Of a stretch of DNA of 56,367 bases, positions 7,940 through 17,052 are shown piece after piece; positions within the stretch are counted from its first letter, which is position 1, and each line of letters starts with the position of its first letter. Both the position numbers and the translations under genes were made by a program. The DNA comes from Chloroflexota bacterium. Its GTDB lineage: Bacteria; Chloroflexota; Anaerolineae; Anaerolineales; Villigracilaceae. The stretch spans positions 1-56,367 of the forward strand of contig JAIOAQ010000020.1 in assembly GCA_019873735.1 (NCBI GenBank), written 5' to 3'. The notes beneath the pieces were generated by a model, which made no database searches, was not told where the DNA came from, and saw only the letters and a list, made by a program, of their open reading frames with translations.

Positions 7940-8377
7940 TTAAGCATTTAACGTGCCACGCACCCAGTCGCCAACCAGCCAGTATTTGAAGTCTTCCCCT
8001 TTACTGGTCTGTACACCGCCGATGATGCCATAAATAATCGCCACCAGCGGCATGGCAGAAACCAGCAACGCAAGAGGGATGCATAAGATGCCAACAAACA
8101 CCGCCGAGAGCACGCCGGTAATCGTCCAGGTGATGCCTGTCAGCACGCCGCCGCCTACCCACCAGAGCAATTGAAAGACAAATGCCTGCATGGCATGGTA
8201 AGCCACATAGCGAGATCGGTCTTTATAGACCAGATAAATGACAAGCGCCACAACCGGGCCAAGAAAGCCTGTGAACAGGTTGGCCAGCACGCTCAAGTGG
8301 GCCAGCATAGCCCAGGTACGCTCATCAGAGGGGGAAAGCGGCGCAGGAGGGGTAGGTGGAACATAAGATTCGGTCAT
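7940..8377 (-). CDS. DUF4870-type membrane protein
   Basis: 145 residues. A proline-rich start (about 1-15) precedes DERTWAMLAHLSVLANLFTG and three to four membrane segments, with the typical YVAYHAMQAFVFQLLWW after the second. This is the DUF4870/Tic20-like pattern of small bacterial membrane proteins. Function unknown. The gene at 9020 belongs to the same family, so two paralogues flank the gene at 8410. Confidence 0.8.
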   Translation of the reverse strand: MTESYVPPTPPAPLSPSDERTWAMLAHLSVLANLFTGFLGPVVALVIYLVYKDRSRYVAYHAMQAFVFQLLWWVGGGVLTGITWTITGVLSAVFVGILCIPLALLVSAMPLVAIIYGIIGGVQTSKGEDFKYWLVGDWVRGTLNA

Positions 8378-8409
8378 TGTGCAGCAAATCCTTTCAAAAA
8401 AGTGTCCGC

Positions 8410-8913
8410 CTAAGCGGCTTTCTCTGTCTTAGTCCTACGCCGGGCTTTGGAAGGACCGGCTTCAGATGAGGCAGATGTTTCGGGTAAAACAGAAGGGTCA
8501 ACTTCTGTTGCTTGCGCGGCGTTTGCTGCCGCTGCTTCTGTCGGCTGAGATGTATTCAGCAGGGCAAAATATGTCTTGGTCTGCGGATCGTTGTAGAAAA
8601 CCAGCGACAGAATCCCAACCACCATGGAAAAAACATTCAAGACCAAAATAGTGCCAATCTCAAGCACGACAATTGTCGTTGCAGCCTGCACCGGCTGGGG
8701 CGGCGTGGAGAGCAATTTAGAGGCATACACAATTTCGTACACGCCTAAAGCGAATTGGGCAACAAAAACAGGCACCACACACAGCAGGAAAATGCTGCCT
8801 GCCATGCTGATGCCTGCCGTTGCTCCCCAAAAGACATTTAAAATACCGCTCAGCAGCGTCATCGCTGCAATCGCTGTCACTGTACCGGGGCGGGCGTAAG
8901 TTGTTTGATTCAC
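8410..8913 (-). CDS. Four-helix membrane protein of unknown function
   Basis: 167 residues. Four hydrophobic segments (about 13-35, 40-60, 78-100 and 105-125) are followed by a polar tail rich in Ala, Glu, Ser and Lys/Arg ending in a basic KARRRTKTEKAA. It sits between two DUF4870 genes on the same strand with a 32-nt gap to the downstream one. GAAAGGAAC precedes the ATG. I do not recognise the family. Confidence 0.72.
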   Translation of the reverse strand: MNQTTYARPGTVTAIAAMTLLSGILNVFWGATAGISMAGSIFLLCVVPVFVAQFALGVYEIVYASKLLSTPPQPVQAATTIVVLEIGTILVLNVFSMVVGILSLVFYNDPQTKTYFALLNTSQPTEAAAANAAQATEVDPSVLPETSASSEAGPSKARRRTKTEKAA

Positions 8914-8973
8914 GGCGCAAAGTTCCTTTCTTGTCTAACTTACGCCGCGCCGGCAAGAAAGTTGCAAAACAAA

Positions 8974-9001
8974 TAGGCCTGTGCTAACACACACAGGCCT
9001 A
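8974..9001 (-). terminator. Terminator of the small DUF4870 gene
   Basis: A 10-bp stem TAGGCCTGTG/CACAGGCCTA with an 8-nt loop is followed on the minus strand by TTTGTTTTG. It lies 19 nt past the stop at 9020. Confidence 0.75.
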
Positions 9002-9019
9002 AAAACTAACAACAACCTG

Positions 9020-9328
9020 TTAGACCCAACCCTGCTTCTTGATAAAGTCTGTAACCAAGGGGATGGTCACATACTCGCCCTGGTAAGCCTTGATGCCCCA
9101 ATAAATCATGACCAGGAAAAGGATACCGCCGCAGCCCAAGGTAATGGTCGTCAAAATGGTCAGCACCACGGTCACGGCAATTGCCTGCACTGCATGGAAC
9201 TTGATGAATGGGCGGGCCTTCTTGTCTTCCATCAGTAATACAATGATGGCAACGATCGGAACAAGATATGAAAGCAAAGCCCATAACTTATCATCGCTGG
9301 TGATATCAACGTTCATTTGCTCGTTCAT
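9020..9328 (-). CDS. Small DUF4870 membrane protein
   Basis: 102 residues. TSDDKLWALLSYLVPIVAII is followed by FIKFHAVQAIAVTVVLTI, the family signature (KFHAxQA), and a third membrane segment. AGGAGGAAC lies directly before the ATG, a strong ribosome binding site. Role unknown; it is a shorter paralogue of the protein at 7940. Confidence 0.82.
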   Translation of the reverse strand: MNEQMNVDITSDDKLWALLSYLVPIVAIIVLLMEDKKARPFIKFHAVQAIAVTVVLTILTTITLGCGGILFLVMIYWGIKAYQGEYVTIPLVTDFIKKQGWV

Positions 9329-9435
9329 GGGGTTCCTCCTAAAACAATCGAGAATCGAATTTAGATTATTTTACACCAATTTTGACAAAAGGCAATTACT
9401 TTAGGCAGCCGTTGGTACTTTTGTATTACAGGAAA

Positions 9436-9599
9436 GACTCTACTGCAAAAAGGGCGTTTCTAACGCAAGGACGCAAAGCCGCCAAGATTTTTTAAGGTCA
9501 TAATCCGAAACCGAAAAGCGAAGATTTTGCATTGTAAATTGCGTTTTCTTTGCGCCTTGGCGTCTTCGCGTTGAGATTTTCTGTTTTTGCAGTGAAGTC
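9436..9599 (+). mobile_element. MITE copy 1 (164 bp, 6-bp TSD)
   Basis: The terminal inverted repeats are GACTCTACTGCAAAAA on the left and the reverse complement of GACTTCACTGCAAAAA on the right. The element is flanked by the perfect direct repeat AGGAAA (9430-9435 and 9600-9605), which marks transposition. The interior is palindromic and has no gene. Copies lie at 34386-34564 and 51180-51354. Confidence 0.88.
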
Positions 9600-9627
9600 A
9601 GGAAAGGAATATGCTAGAATCGATGAC

Positions 9628-10542
9628 ATGAGAACTCCCCGCATCGTCTTCATGGGATCGCCGGACTTCGCCGTCCCCAGTTTGGAGGCGCTGGCCGGGC
9701 GCTATCCCGTCGTCGGCGTGGTGACTCAGCCCGATCGTCCGGCCGGGCGCGGCGGGACCCTGAAACCGCCCGCCGTCAAAGAAGCGGCGCTCCGCCTGGG
9801 CATCCCCGTCATCCAGCCCGAAAAGTTGCGTCAACCCGAAGCCATGGAGCAACTGCGCGCCTGGCAGCCGGACGTGATCGTCGTCGCTGCCTTCGGGCAG
9901 ATTTTGCGCCCCGCCGTGCTGGAGTTGCCGCCCTTTGGCTGCGTCAACGTGCATGGCTCGCTGCTGCCGCGTTGGCGCGGGGCAGCGCCGATTCAGGCCG
10001 CCATTCTGGCTGGCGACGCCGAGACCGGCATCACCATCATGAAAATGGACGCCGGGGTGGATACCGGCCCGATCTTGAGCCAGCGCGCCATTCCGATCGC
10101 GCCCGACGAGACCGGCGGCTCGCTCTTTGCGAAGATGGCTGCCCTGGGGGCAGACCTGCTGCTCGAAACCCTGCCCCGCTACCTGGCGGGCGAGATTCAG
10201 CCCCGGCCGCAGCCGGAGGAGGGCGTCACCTACGCCCCGATGCTCAAAAAGGAAGACGGCCTGCTCGATTTCAGTCAGCCGGCCGCGGCGCTGGAACGGC
10301 GCGTCCGGGCGATGAATCCCTGGCCGGGGGCGTTCTTCGAGTGGAACGGCGCGCCGCTCAAGGTGCTGCGCGCCTCCGTCAGCGGGGCAAAAAGCCCGGG
10401 CGCGGGCAGCCGGCTCACGGTCGAGGGACGACCCGCCCTCGGCTGCGGGGAGGGGATTCTCATCCTCGAAGAAGTCCAACCGGCGGGCAAAAAGCCCATG
10501 CCGGGCAAGGCCTTCCTCGCCGGGGCAAGAGGCTGGGTTTAA
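9628..10542 (+). CDS. fmt: Methionyl-tRNA formyltransferase
   Basis: 304 residues. It formylates Met-tRNAfMet using 10-formyl-THF. The N-terminal Rossmann domain starts RIVFMGSPDFAVPSLEAL; the folate site and catalytic region NVHGSLLPRWRGAAPIQAAI with MKMDAGVDTGPI follow, then a C-terminal OB-like domain. ATG 9628 fits the family start; TAGAAT ends 8 nt before it and no close Shine-Dalgarno is present. The gene is visibly GC-richer than the sequence to its left and starts 28 nt after a MITE. It is not beside def, where it often lies. Confidence 0.95.
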   Translation: MRTPRIVFMGSPDFAVPSLEALAGRYPVVGVVTQPDRPAGRGGTLKPPAVKEAALRLGIPVIQPEKLRQPEAMEQLRAWQPDVIVVAAFGQILRPAVLELPPFGCVNVHGSLLPRWRGAAPIQAAILAGDAETGITIMKMDAGVDTGPILSQRAIPIAPDETGGSLFAKMAALGADLLLETLPRYLAGEIQPRPQPEEGVTYAPMLKKEDGLLDFSQPAAALERRVRAMNPWPGAFFEWNGAPLKVLRASVSGAKSPGAGSRLTVEGRPALGCGEGILILEEVQPAGKKPMPGKAFLAGARGWV

Positions 10543-10745
10543 ACACAATGGACACAAAGGGGCTCGAAGGTTCACGAAGGTTTACTTAAGAATCCTTTGT
10601 TCTCCTTGGTGTAAACTTCGTGCCCTTCGTGTTAAAAGAGCCTAAACACAACGGACACCAAGGGTCACAAAGGTTCACCAAGTTTTATACATAGAATCCT
10701 TTGTGCCCCTTTACATCACTTCGTGACCTTCGTGTTAAAAAGGAG
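10543..10745 (+). repeat. Two tandem palindromic units
   Basis: Two units of about 90-100 bp each open with aacacaa(t/c)ggacac(a/c)aa and close with cttcgtg(c/a)ccttcgtgtt, so each can fold back on itself. They fill the fmt-glpK gap. The right end, ttaaaaaggagaaagt, supplies the glpK ribosome binding site. Confidence 0.7.
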
Positions 10746-10750
10746 AAAGT

Positions 10751-12229
10751 ATGACAAAATACGTTGCCGCGATTGACCAGGGAACGACCAGCACACGCTG
10801 CATTCTGTTCGACCACGAGGGCCGGGTTGCCGCCGTGGCGCAGAAAGAACACGAACAGATTTACCCCAAGCCGGGCTGGGTGGAACACGACCCGCTCGAA
10901 ATCTGGCGCAATACGCAGGAGGTGGTCAGCCAGGCCACCGCGACGGTCAACGGTCCATCGTCCATCGTCTGCATCGGCATCACCAATCAGCGCGAGACGA
11001 CCGTCGTCTGGGAGCGGGCGACCGGCCGCCCGGTCTATAACGCCATCGTCTGGCAGGATACGCGCACCGACGGCATCTGCGACGAACTGGCGCGGCAGGG
11101 CGGGCAGGACCGTCTGCGCGCCCAAACCGGCCTGCCGCTGGCCACCTATTTCTCCGGCCCGAAAATCCAATGGATTCTGGAGAACGTGCCGGGGGCGCGC
11201 CAGAAGGCCGAGGCGGGCGAATTGCTGTTCGGCAACATGGACACCTGGCTCATCTGGAATCTGACCGGCGCCCACGTCACCGATGTGACCAACGCCAGCC
11301 GCACGCTGTTGATGAACCTGCACACGCTGGACTGGGACGAGCAGATTCTCTCCCTGCTCGGCATCCCCCGCGCCATGCTGCCCAAGATTTGTTCCTCCTC
11401 GGAAGTGTACGGCACGGCGCGCGGCTCGCTGGGCGGGGTGCCGGTGGCCGGCGACCTGGGCGATCAGCAGGCAGCGCTCTTCGGCCAGACCTGCTACAAC
11501 CCCGGCGAGGCCAAGAACACCTACGGCACGGGCTGTTTCATGCTGCTCAACACCGGCAATCAGCCCGTCCCCTCGACCTCCGGCCTGCTGACCACGCTCG
11601 GCTACAAGATCGGCGACCAGCCGGCCGTCTACGCCCTGGAAGGCTCGATTGCCATCACCGGCGCGCTGGTGCAGTGGCTGCGCGATAACCTCGGCCTCAT
11701 CTCCAAATCGGCCGAGGTGGAGGCCCTAGCCCGCACGGTGGAGGACAACGGCGGCATCTACTTCGTCCCGGCCTTCTCCGGCCTGTTCGCGCCCTACTGG
11801 CGGAGCGACGCCCGCGGCGTCATCGTCGGCATGACGCGCTACGTCAACAAGGGTCACCTCGCCCGCGCCGCCCTCGAAGCCACCGCCTATCAGACGCGTG
11901 AAGTGCTCGATGCGATGGAAAAGGACTCGGGCGTGAAACTGACCGCCCTGAAGGTGGACGGCGGGATGGTCTTCAACGAACTGCTGATGCAATTCCAGGC
12001 CGACCTTCTCGGCGTGCCGGTCATCCGCCCGAAGGTGGCCGAGACGACCGCCCTGGGCGCGGCCTACGCCGCCGGCCTGGCGGTGGGCTTCTGGAAGGAT
12101 TACGACGAACTGCGCGCCAACTGGGGCAAGGACAAAGAGTGGACGCCGCAAATGGACCTCGCCCGCCGCGAGCAGTTGTACGCCGGCTGGAAGAAGGCAG
12201 TGACGAGGACGTTTGATTGGATAGATTAA
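10751..12229 (+). CDS. glpK: Glycerol kinase
   Basis: 492 residues, normal family length. It phosphorylates glycerol to sn-glycerol-3-phosphate in the cytoplasm. The FGGY-kinase start [18 protein letters not shown] (phosphate-1 motif), [31 protein letters not shown] and [11 protein letters not shown] are all present, as is the C-terminal [31 protein letters not shown] precedes the ATG. No glpF or glpD is nearby, so it may serve lipid or glycerol salvage alone. Like fmt it is GC-rich and bounded by repeats. Confidence 0.96.
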   Translation: MTKYVAAIDQGTTSTRCILFDHEGRVAAVAQKEHEQIYPKPGWVEHDPLEIWRNTQEVVSQATATVNGPSSIVCIGITNQRETTVVWERATGRPVYNAIVWQDTRTDGICDELARQGGQDRLRAQTGLPLATYFSGPKIQWILENVPGARQKAEAGELLFGNMDTWLIWNLTGAHVTDVTNASRTLLMNLHTLDWDEQILSLLGIPRAMLPKICSSSEVYGTARGSLGGVPVAGDLGDQQAALFGQTCYNPGEAKNTYGTGCFMLLNTGNQPVPSTSGLLTTLGYKIGDQPAVYALEGSIAITGALVQWLRDNLGLISKSAEVEALARTVEDNGGIYFVPAFSGLFAPYWRSDARGVIVGMTRYVNKGHLARAALEATAYQTREVLDAMEKDSGVKLTALKVDGGMVFNELLMQFQADLLGVPVIRPKVAETTALGAAYAAGLAVGFWKDYDELRANWGKDKEWTPQMDLARREQLYAGWKKAVTRTFDWID

Positions 12230-12235
12230 TTTGTG

Positions 12236-12527
12236 TCGTTGCGAGGCGGTGCTCTTCCGCCGAAGCAACCCCCGCGCGCGTGGGAAGAAAATCCATGCTG
12301 GAGATTGCTTCGCTCGCTGAAGAACGCTCGCTCGCAACGACACAATCAAGCAGGTGTCGTTGCGAGGCGGTGCTCTTCCGCCGAAGCAACCCCCGCGCGC
12401 GTGGGGAGAAAATGCCGAAAATGCGGCAAGCGTCCACGTCCCCGTCGCAACCCCCGCGCGCCGTGGGAGAAAATCCATGTTGGAGATTGCTTCGCTCGCT
12501 GAAGAACGCTCGCTCGCAACGACACAT
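12236..12527 (+). repeat. Tandem GTCGTTGCGAGG repeats
   Basis: Two arrays (12236-12346 and 12355-12527) each begin gtcgttgcgaggcggtgctc and end gctcgctcgcaacgacac, so each is bounded by inverted repeats. Internal blocks with cgaagcaacccccgcgcgc recur. A related sequence (gtcattgcgag) occurs at 41281-41362. Repeats of this kind are common in environmental bacterial genomes; their function is unknown. Confidence 0.85.
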
Positions 12528-12538
12528 TTAGGTGTGTT

Positions 12539-12832
12539 ATGGGCAAAGAATACTTTGTCTATATCAAGACCAACAAGTACAATACTGTTCTCTATACAGG
12601 CGTGACCAACGATCTCATGCGTCGTGTATGGGAACACAAACAAGGATTTGGTTCAACATTCACGAGCAGGTATCGAGTAACCAGACTCGTTTATTACGAA
12701 TCCTACGAGAACATCAATCTTGCTATCGCCAGAGAAAAACAAATCAAGGGCGGTTCGCGGCAAAAGAAAATAGACCTCGTAAACAGCCTCAACCCTGAAT
12801 GGAAAGATTTATACGAAGAGATGCTCACATGA
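12539..12832 (+). CDS. GIY-YIG nuclease family protein
   Basis: 97 residues. The fold signature is FVYI...[18 protein letters not shown], corresponding to the GIY and YIG strands and the conserved Arg, and REKQIKGG supplies the conserved Glu. Small standalone members of this family are widespread; activity is rarely tested and a role in DNA repair or as a remnant mobile nuclease are both possible. The base composition is lower in GC than its neighbours. AGGTG lies 8 nt before the ATG. Its stop overlaps the thiolase ATG (ATGA), so the two are co-translated. Confidence 0.88.
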   Translation: MGKEYFVYIKTNKYNTVLYTGVTNDLMRRVWEHKQGFGSTFTSRYRVTRLVYYESYENINLAIAREKQIKGGSRQKKIDLVNSLNPEWKDLYEEMLT

Positions 12833-14073
12833 ACCGACAAAACATTCCTGCATTATCCCAGGCCGCCCCGGCAGCCGTCATTGTGGATGCCATCCGCACA
12901 CCCATTGGCGCCCTGGGCGGAGTTCTGGCCCCCGTCCGGCCAGACGATCTGGCAGCACATGTGCTCAAAGCCATCATCGAGCGCAATCACCTCGACCCGG
13001 CGCTGGTTGAGGAAGTGTACCTGGGCTGCGCCAACCAGGCCGGAGAAGACAACCGCAACGTTGCGCGCATGGCGCTCTTGCTGGCGGGCTTTCCCGTCTC
13101 GGTGGGCGGGGTGACGATCAACCGTCTATGCGCATCCGGCTTGAATGCCGTCAATCAGGCCGCGCGCGCCATCCGCGCCGGCGAGGGCGAAATTTACATT
13201 GCGGGCGGCGTAGAAAGCATGAGCCGCGCTCCCTACTCGCTGCCAAAAGCCGAAAGCGGCTATCCATTTGGCAACCTGACCGCCTACGATACCGCTTTGG
13301 GCTGGCGTTACCCCAACCCTAAAATGAAAGAGATGTACGGCACCGAGCAGATGGGCGAAACGGCCGAAAACATTGCCGAAATGAAGCCGCACATTACCCG
13401 CCAAAAGCAAGATGAGTTCGCTTTGCGTTCTCACCAGCGCGCCATCGCGGCCATTGATGCGGGCAAATTTGCCCAGGAAATCGTACCGGTGACCATCCCT
13501 CAACGCAAAGGCGAGGTAAAGACGGTGGACACAGACGAACGTCCGCGGCGGGACACGACTTTAGAGAGCCTGGCCAGATTACGCCCCGCCTTTCGGGAAG
13601 GAGGGACGGTTACGGCGGGGAACTCTTCGGGTCTAAACGACGGGGCGGCTGCTCTCCTTATTATGAGCGAATCCAACGCCCAGGCATTGGGACTGTCCCC
13701 CCTGGCACGCATTGTCGCCTCTGCTGCCGCGGGCGTTGAACCGCGCCTGATGGGACTGGGACCCGTACCCGCCACCCAAAAAGCACTCCAGCGCGCCGGC
13801 CTGAGCCTGGAAGATATCGGCCTGGTCGAGTTGAACGAAGCCTTTGCCGTACAATCTCTGGCGGTTATCGAAGACCTGGGACTGAATCCGGAGATTGTCA
13901 ACGTCAACGGCGGGGCCATAGCCCTTGGTCATCCCTTAGGATGTTCGGGAGCGCGTATTCTCACCACCCTGCTGCACGAAATGCGCCGCCGCGGAAACGT
14001 CAAATATGGACTGGCCACGCTGTGCGTTGGCGTAGGACAGGGCGAAGCCACCATTGTGGAATGGCTGAGGTAG
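12829..14073 (+). CDS. Thiolase (acetyl-CoA C-acyltransferase)
   Basis: 414 residues, usual length. Thiolases condense or cleave acyl-CoAs. The nucleophile is Cys101 in [27 protein letters not shown] carries the catalytic His and [10 protein letters not shown] the second Cys. FSVG-type features place it among thiolases II, either degradative (beta-oxidation/beta-ketoadipyl) or biosynthetic. I chose ATG 12829, four bases overlapping the GIY-YIG stop; a frame from 12799 would overlap more. A CoA-transferase pair lies 33 kb away, so no direct pathway can be read from context. Confidence 0.92.
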   Translation: MNRQNIPALSQAAPAAVIVDAIRTPIGALGGVLAPVRPDDLAAHVLKAIIERNHLDPALVEEVYLGCANQAGEDNRNVARMALLLAGFPVSVGGVTINRLCASGLNAVNQAARAIRAGEGEIYIAGGVESMSRAPYSLPKAESGYPFGNLTAYDTALGWRYPNPKMKEMYGTEQMGETAENIAEMKPHITRQKQDEFALRSHQRAIAAIDAGKFAQEIVPVTIPQRKGEVKTVDTDERPRRDTTLESLARLRPAFREGGTVTAGNSSGLNDGAAALLIMSESNAQALGLSPLARIVASAAAGVEPRLMGLGPVPATQKALQRAGLSLEDIGLVELNEAFAVQSLAVIEDLGLNPEIVNVNGGAIALGHPLGCSGARILTTLLHEMRRRGNVKYGLATLCVGVGQGEATIVEWLR

Positions 14074-14122
14074 GCGTACCGGCGATATTCAGGATATCTT
14101 GAGAATCGCCGCCCGATCGCCC

Positions 14123-14150
14123 TTGACAATTTGGATAAACTTAGTAGAAT
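14123..14150 (+). promoter_or_regulatory. Promoter of the cysK leader
   Basis: TTGACA (14123-14128, perfect -35) and TAGAAT (14145-14150) are separated by 16 nt. Transcription would start near 14157, about 280 nt before cysK. Confidence 0.75.
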
Positions 14151-14156
14151 ATTGTT

Positions 14157-14435
14157 AAGATATTTCTAGTTTATTTCGTTGGTTTTGGAGTTCCTTCATG
14201 TACGCTTGCTTGTGTCTGAGGCGGGGTTCGTAGCCGCCGCCTCGTTTCCAGAAACAGCCTTCTGACCTTTGAGAACGGCGCGCGAATCCCGCATGTGAAC
14301 CTGTTTCACGTGGCGTTGAAGCGCCGTTCTTTTGTTTTACCTGGTGGCAAGGTCAGAAGGCTGTCTTATTTCCAAAGCGGGTACCAACCCACCCTGAGCA
14401 AAGACATCCCAAATACTGTAATTGAGGTTGAAACA
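14157..14435 (+). ncRNA. Structured leader RNA upstream of cysK
   Basis: Three pairing layers are visible. GAGGCGG/CCGCCTC (14218-14224 with 14237-14243) forms a hairpin. ACAGCCTTCTGACCTT (14254-14269) pairs perfectly over 16 bp with 14349-14364. Nested inside, AGAACGGCGC (14272-14281) pairs with 14321-14330 and is followed by TTTGTTTT, like an intrinsic terminator, and its loop holds CATGTGAA/TTCACGTG. The whole sits between a good promoter and cysK. It matches no riboswitch consensus I can recall, including SAM-I, cobalamin and T-box. A dispersed palindromic element is the alternative. Confidence 0.5.
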
Positions 14436-15368
14436 ATGAAAATCGCATCCAATGTAACCGAACTGATTGGCAACACTCCCCTGGTCCGCCTGAACCGATT
14501 GACGGCCGGTCTGCAGGCGCATGTCGTCGCCAAACTGGAATTCTACAATCCGGCGCACAGCGTCAAAGACCGCATTGGCGCGGCTATGATTGAAGCGGCT
14601 GAAAAGTCCGGCGAACTCACCCCAGAGCGGGTCATCGTTGAGCCGACCAGCGGCAACACCGGCATTGCCCTTGCGATGGTTGCGGCAGCCAAAGGCTACA
14701 AGTGCGTCCTGGTCATGCCCGACACAATGAGCAAAGAACGCCGCATGTTGCTGCGCGCCTACGGCGCCGAGTTAATCCTGACGCCGGGCAGCGAGGGCAT
14801 GGCCGGCGCTATCCGCAAGGCCGAAGAACTGATTGCTTCTGACCCAAAATATTACATGCCGCAACAGTTTAAAAACCCTGCCAACCCTGAGATTCACCGC
14901 CGTACCACCGCCGAAGAAATCTGGCGTGATACAGACGGTCAGATAGATATTCTTGTCGCGGGCATCGGCACCGGCGGGACAATCACCGGAGCAGGTGAAG
15001 TTCTCAAAGCGCGCAAACCCTCCCTAAGAGTCATCGCGGTTGAGCCAGACGCCTCGCCCGTGCTTTCAGGCGGCGAGAAAGGCCCCCATAAGATTCAAGG
15101 CATCGGCGCCGGTTTTGTGCCGGCCGTGCTGAATACCAAAATCTACGACGAAATCATTCGCGTGACCGACGAGGACGCCATGGAAACCGCCCGGCGCCTG
15201 GCCAGAGAAGAAGGCCTCCTGGTGGGAATCTCATCGGGTGCGGCCACCTGGGCCGCGCTGCAAGTCGCTCACCGGGCTGAAAATGCCGGCAAGATGATTG
15301 TGGTGATCATTCCCTCGTTTGGCGAACGTTACCTGAGCACTGCCCTGTTTGCCCATCTGGCAGAATAG
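14436..15368 (+). CDS. cysK: Cysteine synthase A
   Basis: 310 residues. It makes cysteine from O-acetylserine and sulfide with PLP. SVKDRIG holds the PLP lysine, [11 protein letters not shown] the substrate loop and [11 protein letters not shown] the phosphate-binding loop. ATG 14436 is set by GAGGT 7 nt upstream and by family alignment ([19 protein letters not shown]); a frame open to 14295 runs through the leader hairpins and is not credible. cysE follows after 8 nt and a sulfur-carrier module lies further downstream. Confidence 0.96.
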   Translation: MKIASNVTELIGNTPLVRLNRLTAGLQAHVVAKLEFYNPAHSVKDRIGAAMIEAAEKSGELTPERVIVEPTSGNTGIALAMVAAAKGYKCVLVMPDTMSKERRMLLRAYGAELILTPGSEGMAGAIRKAEELIASDPKYYMPQQFKNPANPEIHRRTTAEEIWRDTDGQIDILVAGIGTGGTITGAGEVLKARKPSLRVIAVEPDASPVLSGGEKGPHKIQGIGAGFVPAVLNTKIYDEIIRVTDEDAMETARRLAREEGLLVGISSGAATWAALQVAHRAENAGKMIVVIIPSFGERYLSTALFAHLAE

Positions 15369-15376
15369 GAGTCAAA

Positions 15377-16141
15377 ATGATAAATGAGACCCTGGTCCTC
15401 AATCGAATGACCCGGCCGCTGGGGCGGGCTTTCAGGTATCTGGCCACCATCCGGCAGGACGTGGCTTCGGTGCTGGAACGCGACCCGGCGGCGCGTACCT
15501 GGCTGGAAGTTCTGCTCGTCTATTCGGGCCTGCACGCCATCTGGATCCACCGCATTGCTCACTGGCTTTGGCAGCATAACTTTCGTTTCATTGCCCGCTG
15601 GTTGTCTCAATTTTCCCGCTGGCTGACAGGCATTGAAATTCACCCCGGCGCAAAAATAGGAAAAGGCTTTTTCATTGACCATGGCATGGGCGTCGTCATT
15701 GGCGAGACGGCAGAAATCGGCGAACAGGTTACCATGTATCATGGCGTGACATTGGGCGGCACCAGCCTGGAAAAAGGAAAACGTCATCCCACCATTGGCA
15801 ACCGCGTGGTGATCGGCGCAGGCGCGAAGATACTGGGCGCGATTACAATCGGCGATGACAGCCGTATCGGCGCAAATGCCGTGGTGGTCAAATCTGTCCC
15901 CCCCAACTCGGTGGTTGTGGGCGTGCCGGGTCAAATTGTCCAACGCTCCCGGCCGCATCGTCCCAGTGATGCGCCCGACCTGAATCACACCGCCCTGCCA
16001 GACGTGCTGGGAGTGGCGCTCAAACAACTGCTGGAACGTGTTGAGGTGCTGGAAACGCGGCTGGACGGGCATACCGCCGCCGCTTTACACATCCATGCTC
16101 CAGATAGCGAAGTCTGGCAGGGACAGGATTTTTCCATTTAG
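15377..16141 (+). CDS. cysE: Serine O-acetyltransferase
   Basis: 254 residues. It acetylates serine to O-acetylserine, the substrate of the upstream cysK. An alpha-helical N-terminal part ([27 protein letters not shown]) is followed by left-handed beta-helix hexapeptide repeats ([28 protein letters not shown]) and GVPGQIV. AGGAGTCAAA precedes the ATG. The C-terminal tail of about 50 residues after the helix may bind CysK, as in the cysteine synthase complex. Confidence 0.95.
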   Translation: MINETLVLNRMTRPLGRAFRYLATIRQDVASVLERDPAARTWLEVLLVYSGLHAIWIHRIAHWLWQHNFRFIARWLSQFSRWLTGIEIHPGAKIGKGFFIDHGMGVVIGETAEIGEQVTMYHGVTLGGTSLEKGKRHPTIGNRVVIGAGAKILGAITIGDDSRIGANAVVVKSVPPNSVVVGVPGQIVQRSRPHRPSDAPDLNHTALPDVLGVALKQLLERVEVLETRLDGHTAAALHIHAPDSEVWQGQDFSI

Positions 16142-16150
16142 GGCGCAGGG

Positions 16151-16285
16151 ACAGTCTCCCCCAGGATGTTGCTGAAAGCAATTGGCCCTGCATGAAACGA
16201 ATGCCGCAAAAGATTGTAACCGCCTACCCTCCCGCAGGTTTCAGCCGCGTTCTAACCTGCGGGAGGGTTAAGGGCAGGCAGTTAC
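16151..16285 (+). repeat. Dispersed repeats in the cysE-16441 gap
   Basis: Positions 16151-16208 match the repeat at 4149-4198. Positions 16216-16285 form a second palindromic element: GTAACCGCCTACCCTCCCGC at the left pairs with GCGGGAGGGTTAAGGGCAGG and CAGTTAC at the right. Relatives of the second lie at 22327-22568, 41229-41384 and 56192-56230. Between 16286 and 16440 I see nothing further except a ribosome binding site. Confidence 0.7.
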
Positions 16286-16440
16286 GGCCGATCTCTGAAA
16301 TGGCTCATCAACACGCAACAGGGAACTGCCCAGGCAGACGAGCCGCTACCACTTTGTGTTAGAAACGGTTAAAATAAAGCCGCCGGAAAACATCGATTCC
16401 CCAGACAACCAGAAGCCGCAATTTGCTTTTGGAGGTAAAT

Positions 16441-16746
16441 ATGCCGTTATTCTTTGCCCGTCATCAGCATACCGCCGAGACTTGCCCGGCAAAAGACATT
16501 GAAATGGGACAGATGCTCTTACAGCATGTCAGCCGCGCCAACGCGTTGCGGAATAATGTCCAAATTCGCGGTGAGGCCGTGCTGGATGGGCTGCACACCT
16601 TAATTTTGATTCTTGAGGCTCCAGACCAGTCCACGGCAGAAAAATTCATGCAGCCTTTCGCGGTCACAGGTACGGTTGAAGTGTTGCCTGCGTCAAACTG
16701 CGAAGAGGTGGTAGAACGCGGCGGCTGCGAAAATCCCAAAAAGTGA
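16441..16746 (+). CDS. Small conserved-looking protein in the cysteine operon
   Basis: 101 residues, soluble. The sequence MPLFFARHQHTAETCPAKD has an early His/Cys cluster, and further conserved-looking blocks are RGEAVLDGLHTLILILEAPD and MQPFAVTGTVEVLPASNC, ending with a Cys-rich tail (NCEEVVERGGC). The strand-helix pattern resembles a ferredoxin-like alpha/beta barrel dimer fold, but this is inference. GGAGGTAAAT before the ATG is a strong ribosome binding site. It sits 9 nt before the sulfur carrier gene, which suggests a link with sulfur chemistry. Function not known to me. Confidence 0.75.
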   Translation: MPLFFARHQHTAETCPAKDIEMGQMLLQHVSRANALRNNVQIRGEAVLDGLHTLILILEAPDQSTAEKFMQPFAVTGTVEVLPASNCEEVVERGGCENPKK

Positions 16747-16755
16747 GTAACCGGC

Positions 16756-17028
16756 ATGCCTGTTTTGCGCCTTCCCACTCCTTTGCGCTCTTACGTCAAC
16801 GGTCAAACCGAAGTACACATAGACGGGCAAACCGTTGGAGAAGTGATGCACGGACTTGTGACCTTGTTTCCGGCTATGGAACCACACCTCTACAATCAGC
16901 GCGGCGAATTGCGTCCATTTGTCAACCTCTTCATCGGGGCGACCAATATCCGCGACTTGCAAGGCCTGGATACGCCCGTCGCTCCCGAAGAGACGATTCT
17001 GCTCATCCCGTCTATCGCCGGCGGATAA
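16756..17028 (+). CDS. MoaD/ThiS/CysO-type sulfur carrier protein
   Basis: 90 residues with a ubiquitin-like fold ending in the required double glycine (IPSIAGG). The C-terminal glycine is adenylated and converted to a thiocarboxylate by an E1-like enzyme; the next gene encodes one. Position in a cysK-cysE operon points to a CysO-like role, donating sulfur for cysteine synthesis, rather than molybdopterin or thiamine. MoaD is the alternative; a different MoaD-like gene at 43420 sits with AOR. Confidence 0.85.
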   Translation: MPVLRLPTPLRSYVNGQTEVHIDGQTVGEVMHGLVTLFPAMEPHLYNQRGELRPFVNLFIGATNIRDLQGLDTPVAPEETILLIPSIAGG

Positions 17029-17052
17029 ACTTTTCCACGTCGGTACCCTTTT

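Noticed and set aside
11726-12643. 305-codon open frame on the minus strand through repeats
   Set aside because: It crosses the GTCGTTGCGAGG repeats and the 3' end of glpK in antisense; no protein-like features.
12539-12832. Homing endonuclease of an intron
   Set aside because: The GIY-YIG protein lies between two complete genes with no split gene or intron structure; it belongs to the small standalone family.
14295-14435. Extended N-terminus for cysK
   Set aside because: The extra 47 codons run through the leader hairpins; family alignment and a ribosome binding site place the start at 14436.
14157-14435. T-box or SAM-I riboswitch before cysK
   Set aside because: I looked for the TGGNACCGCG T-box and the SAM-I core and found neither, so I leave the leader unnamed.
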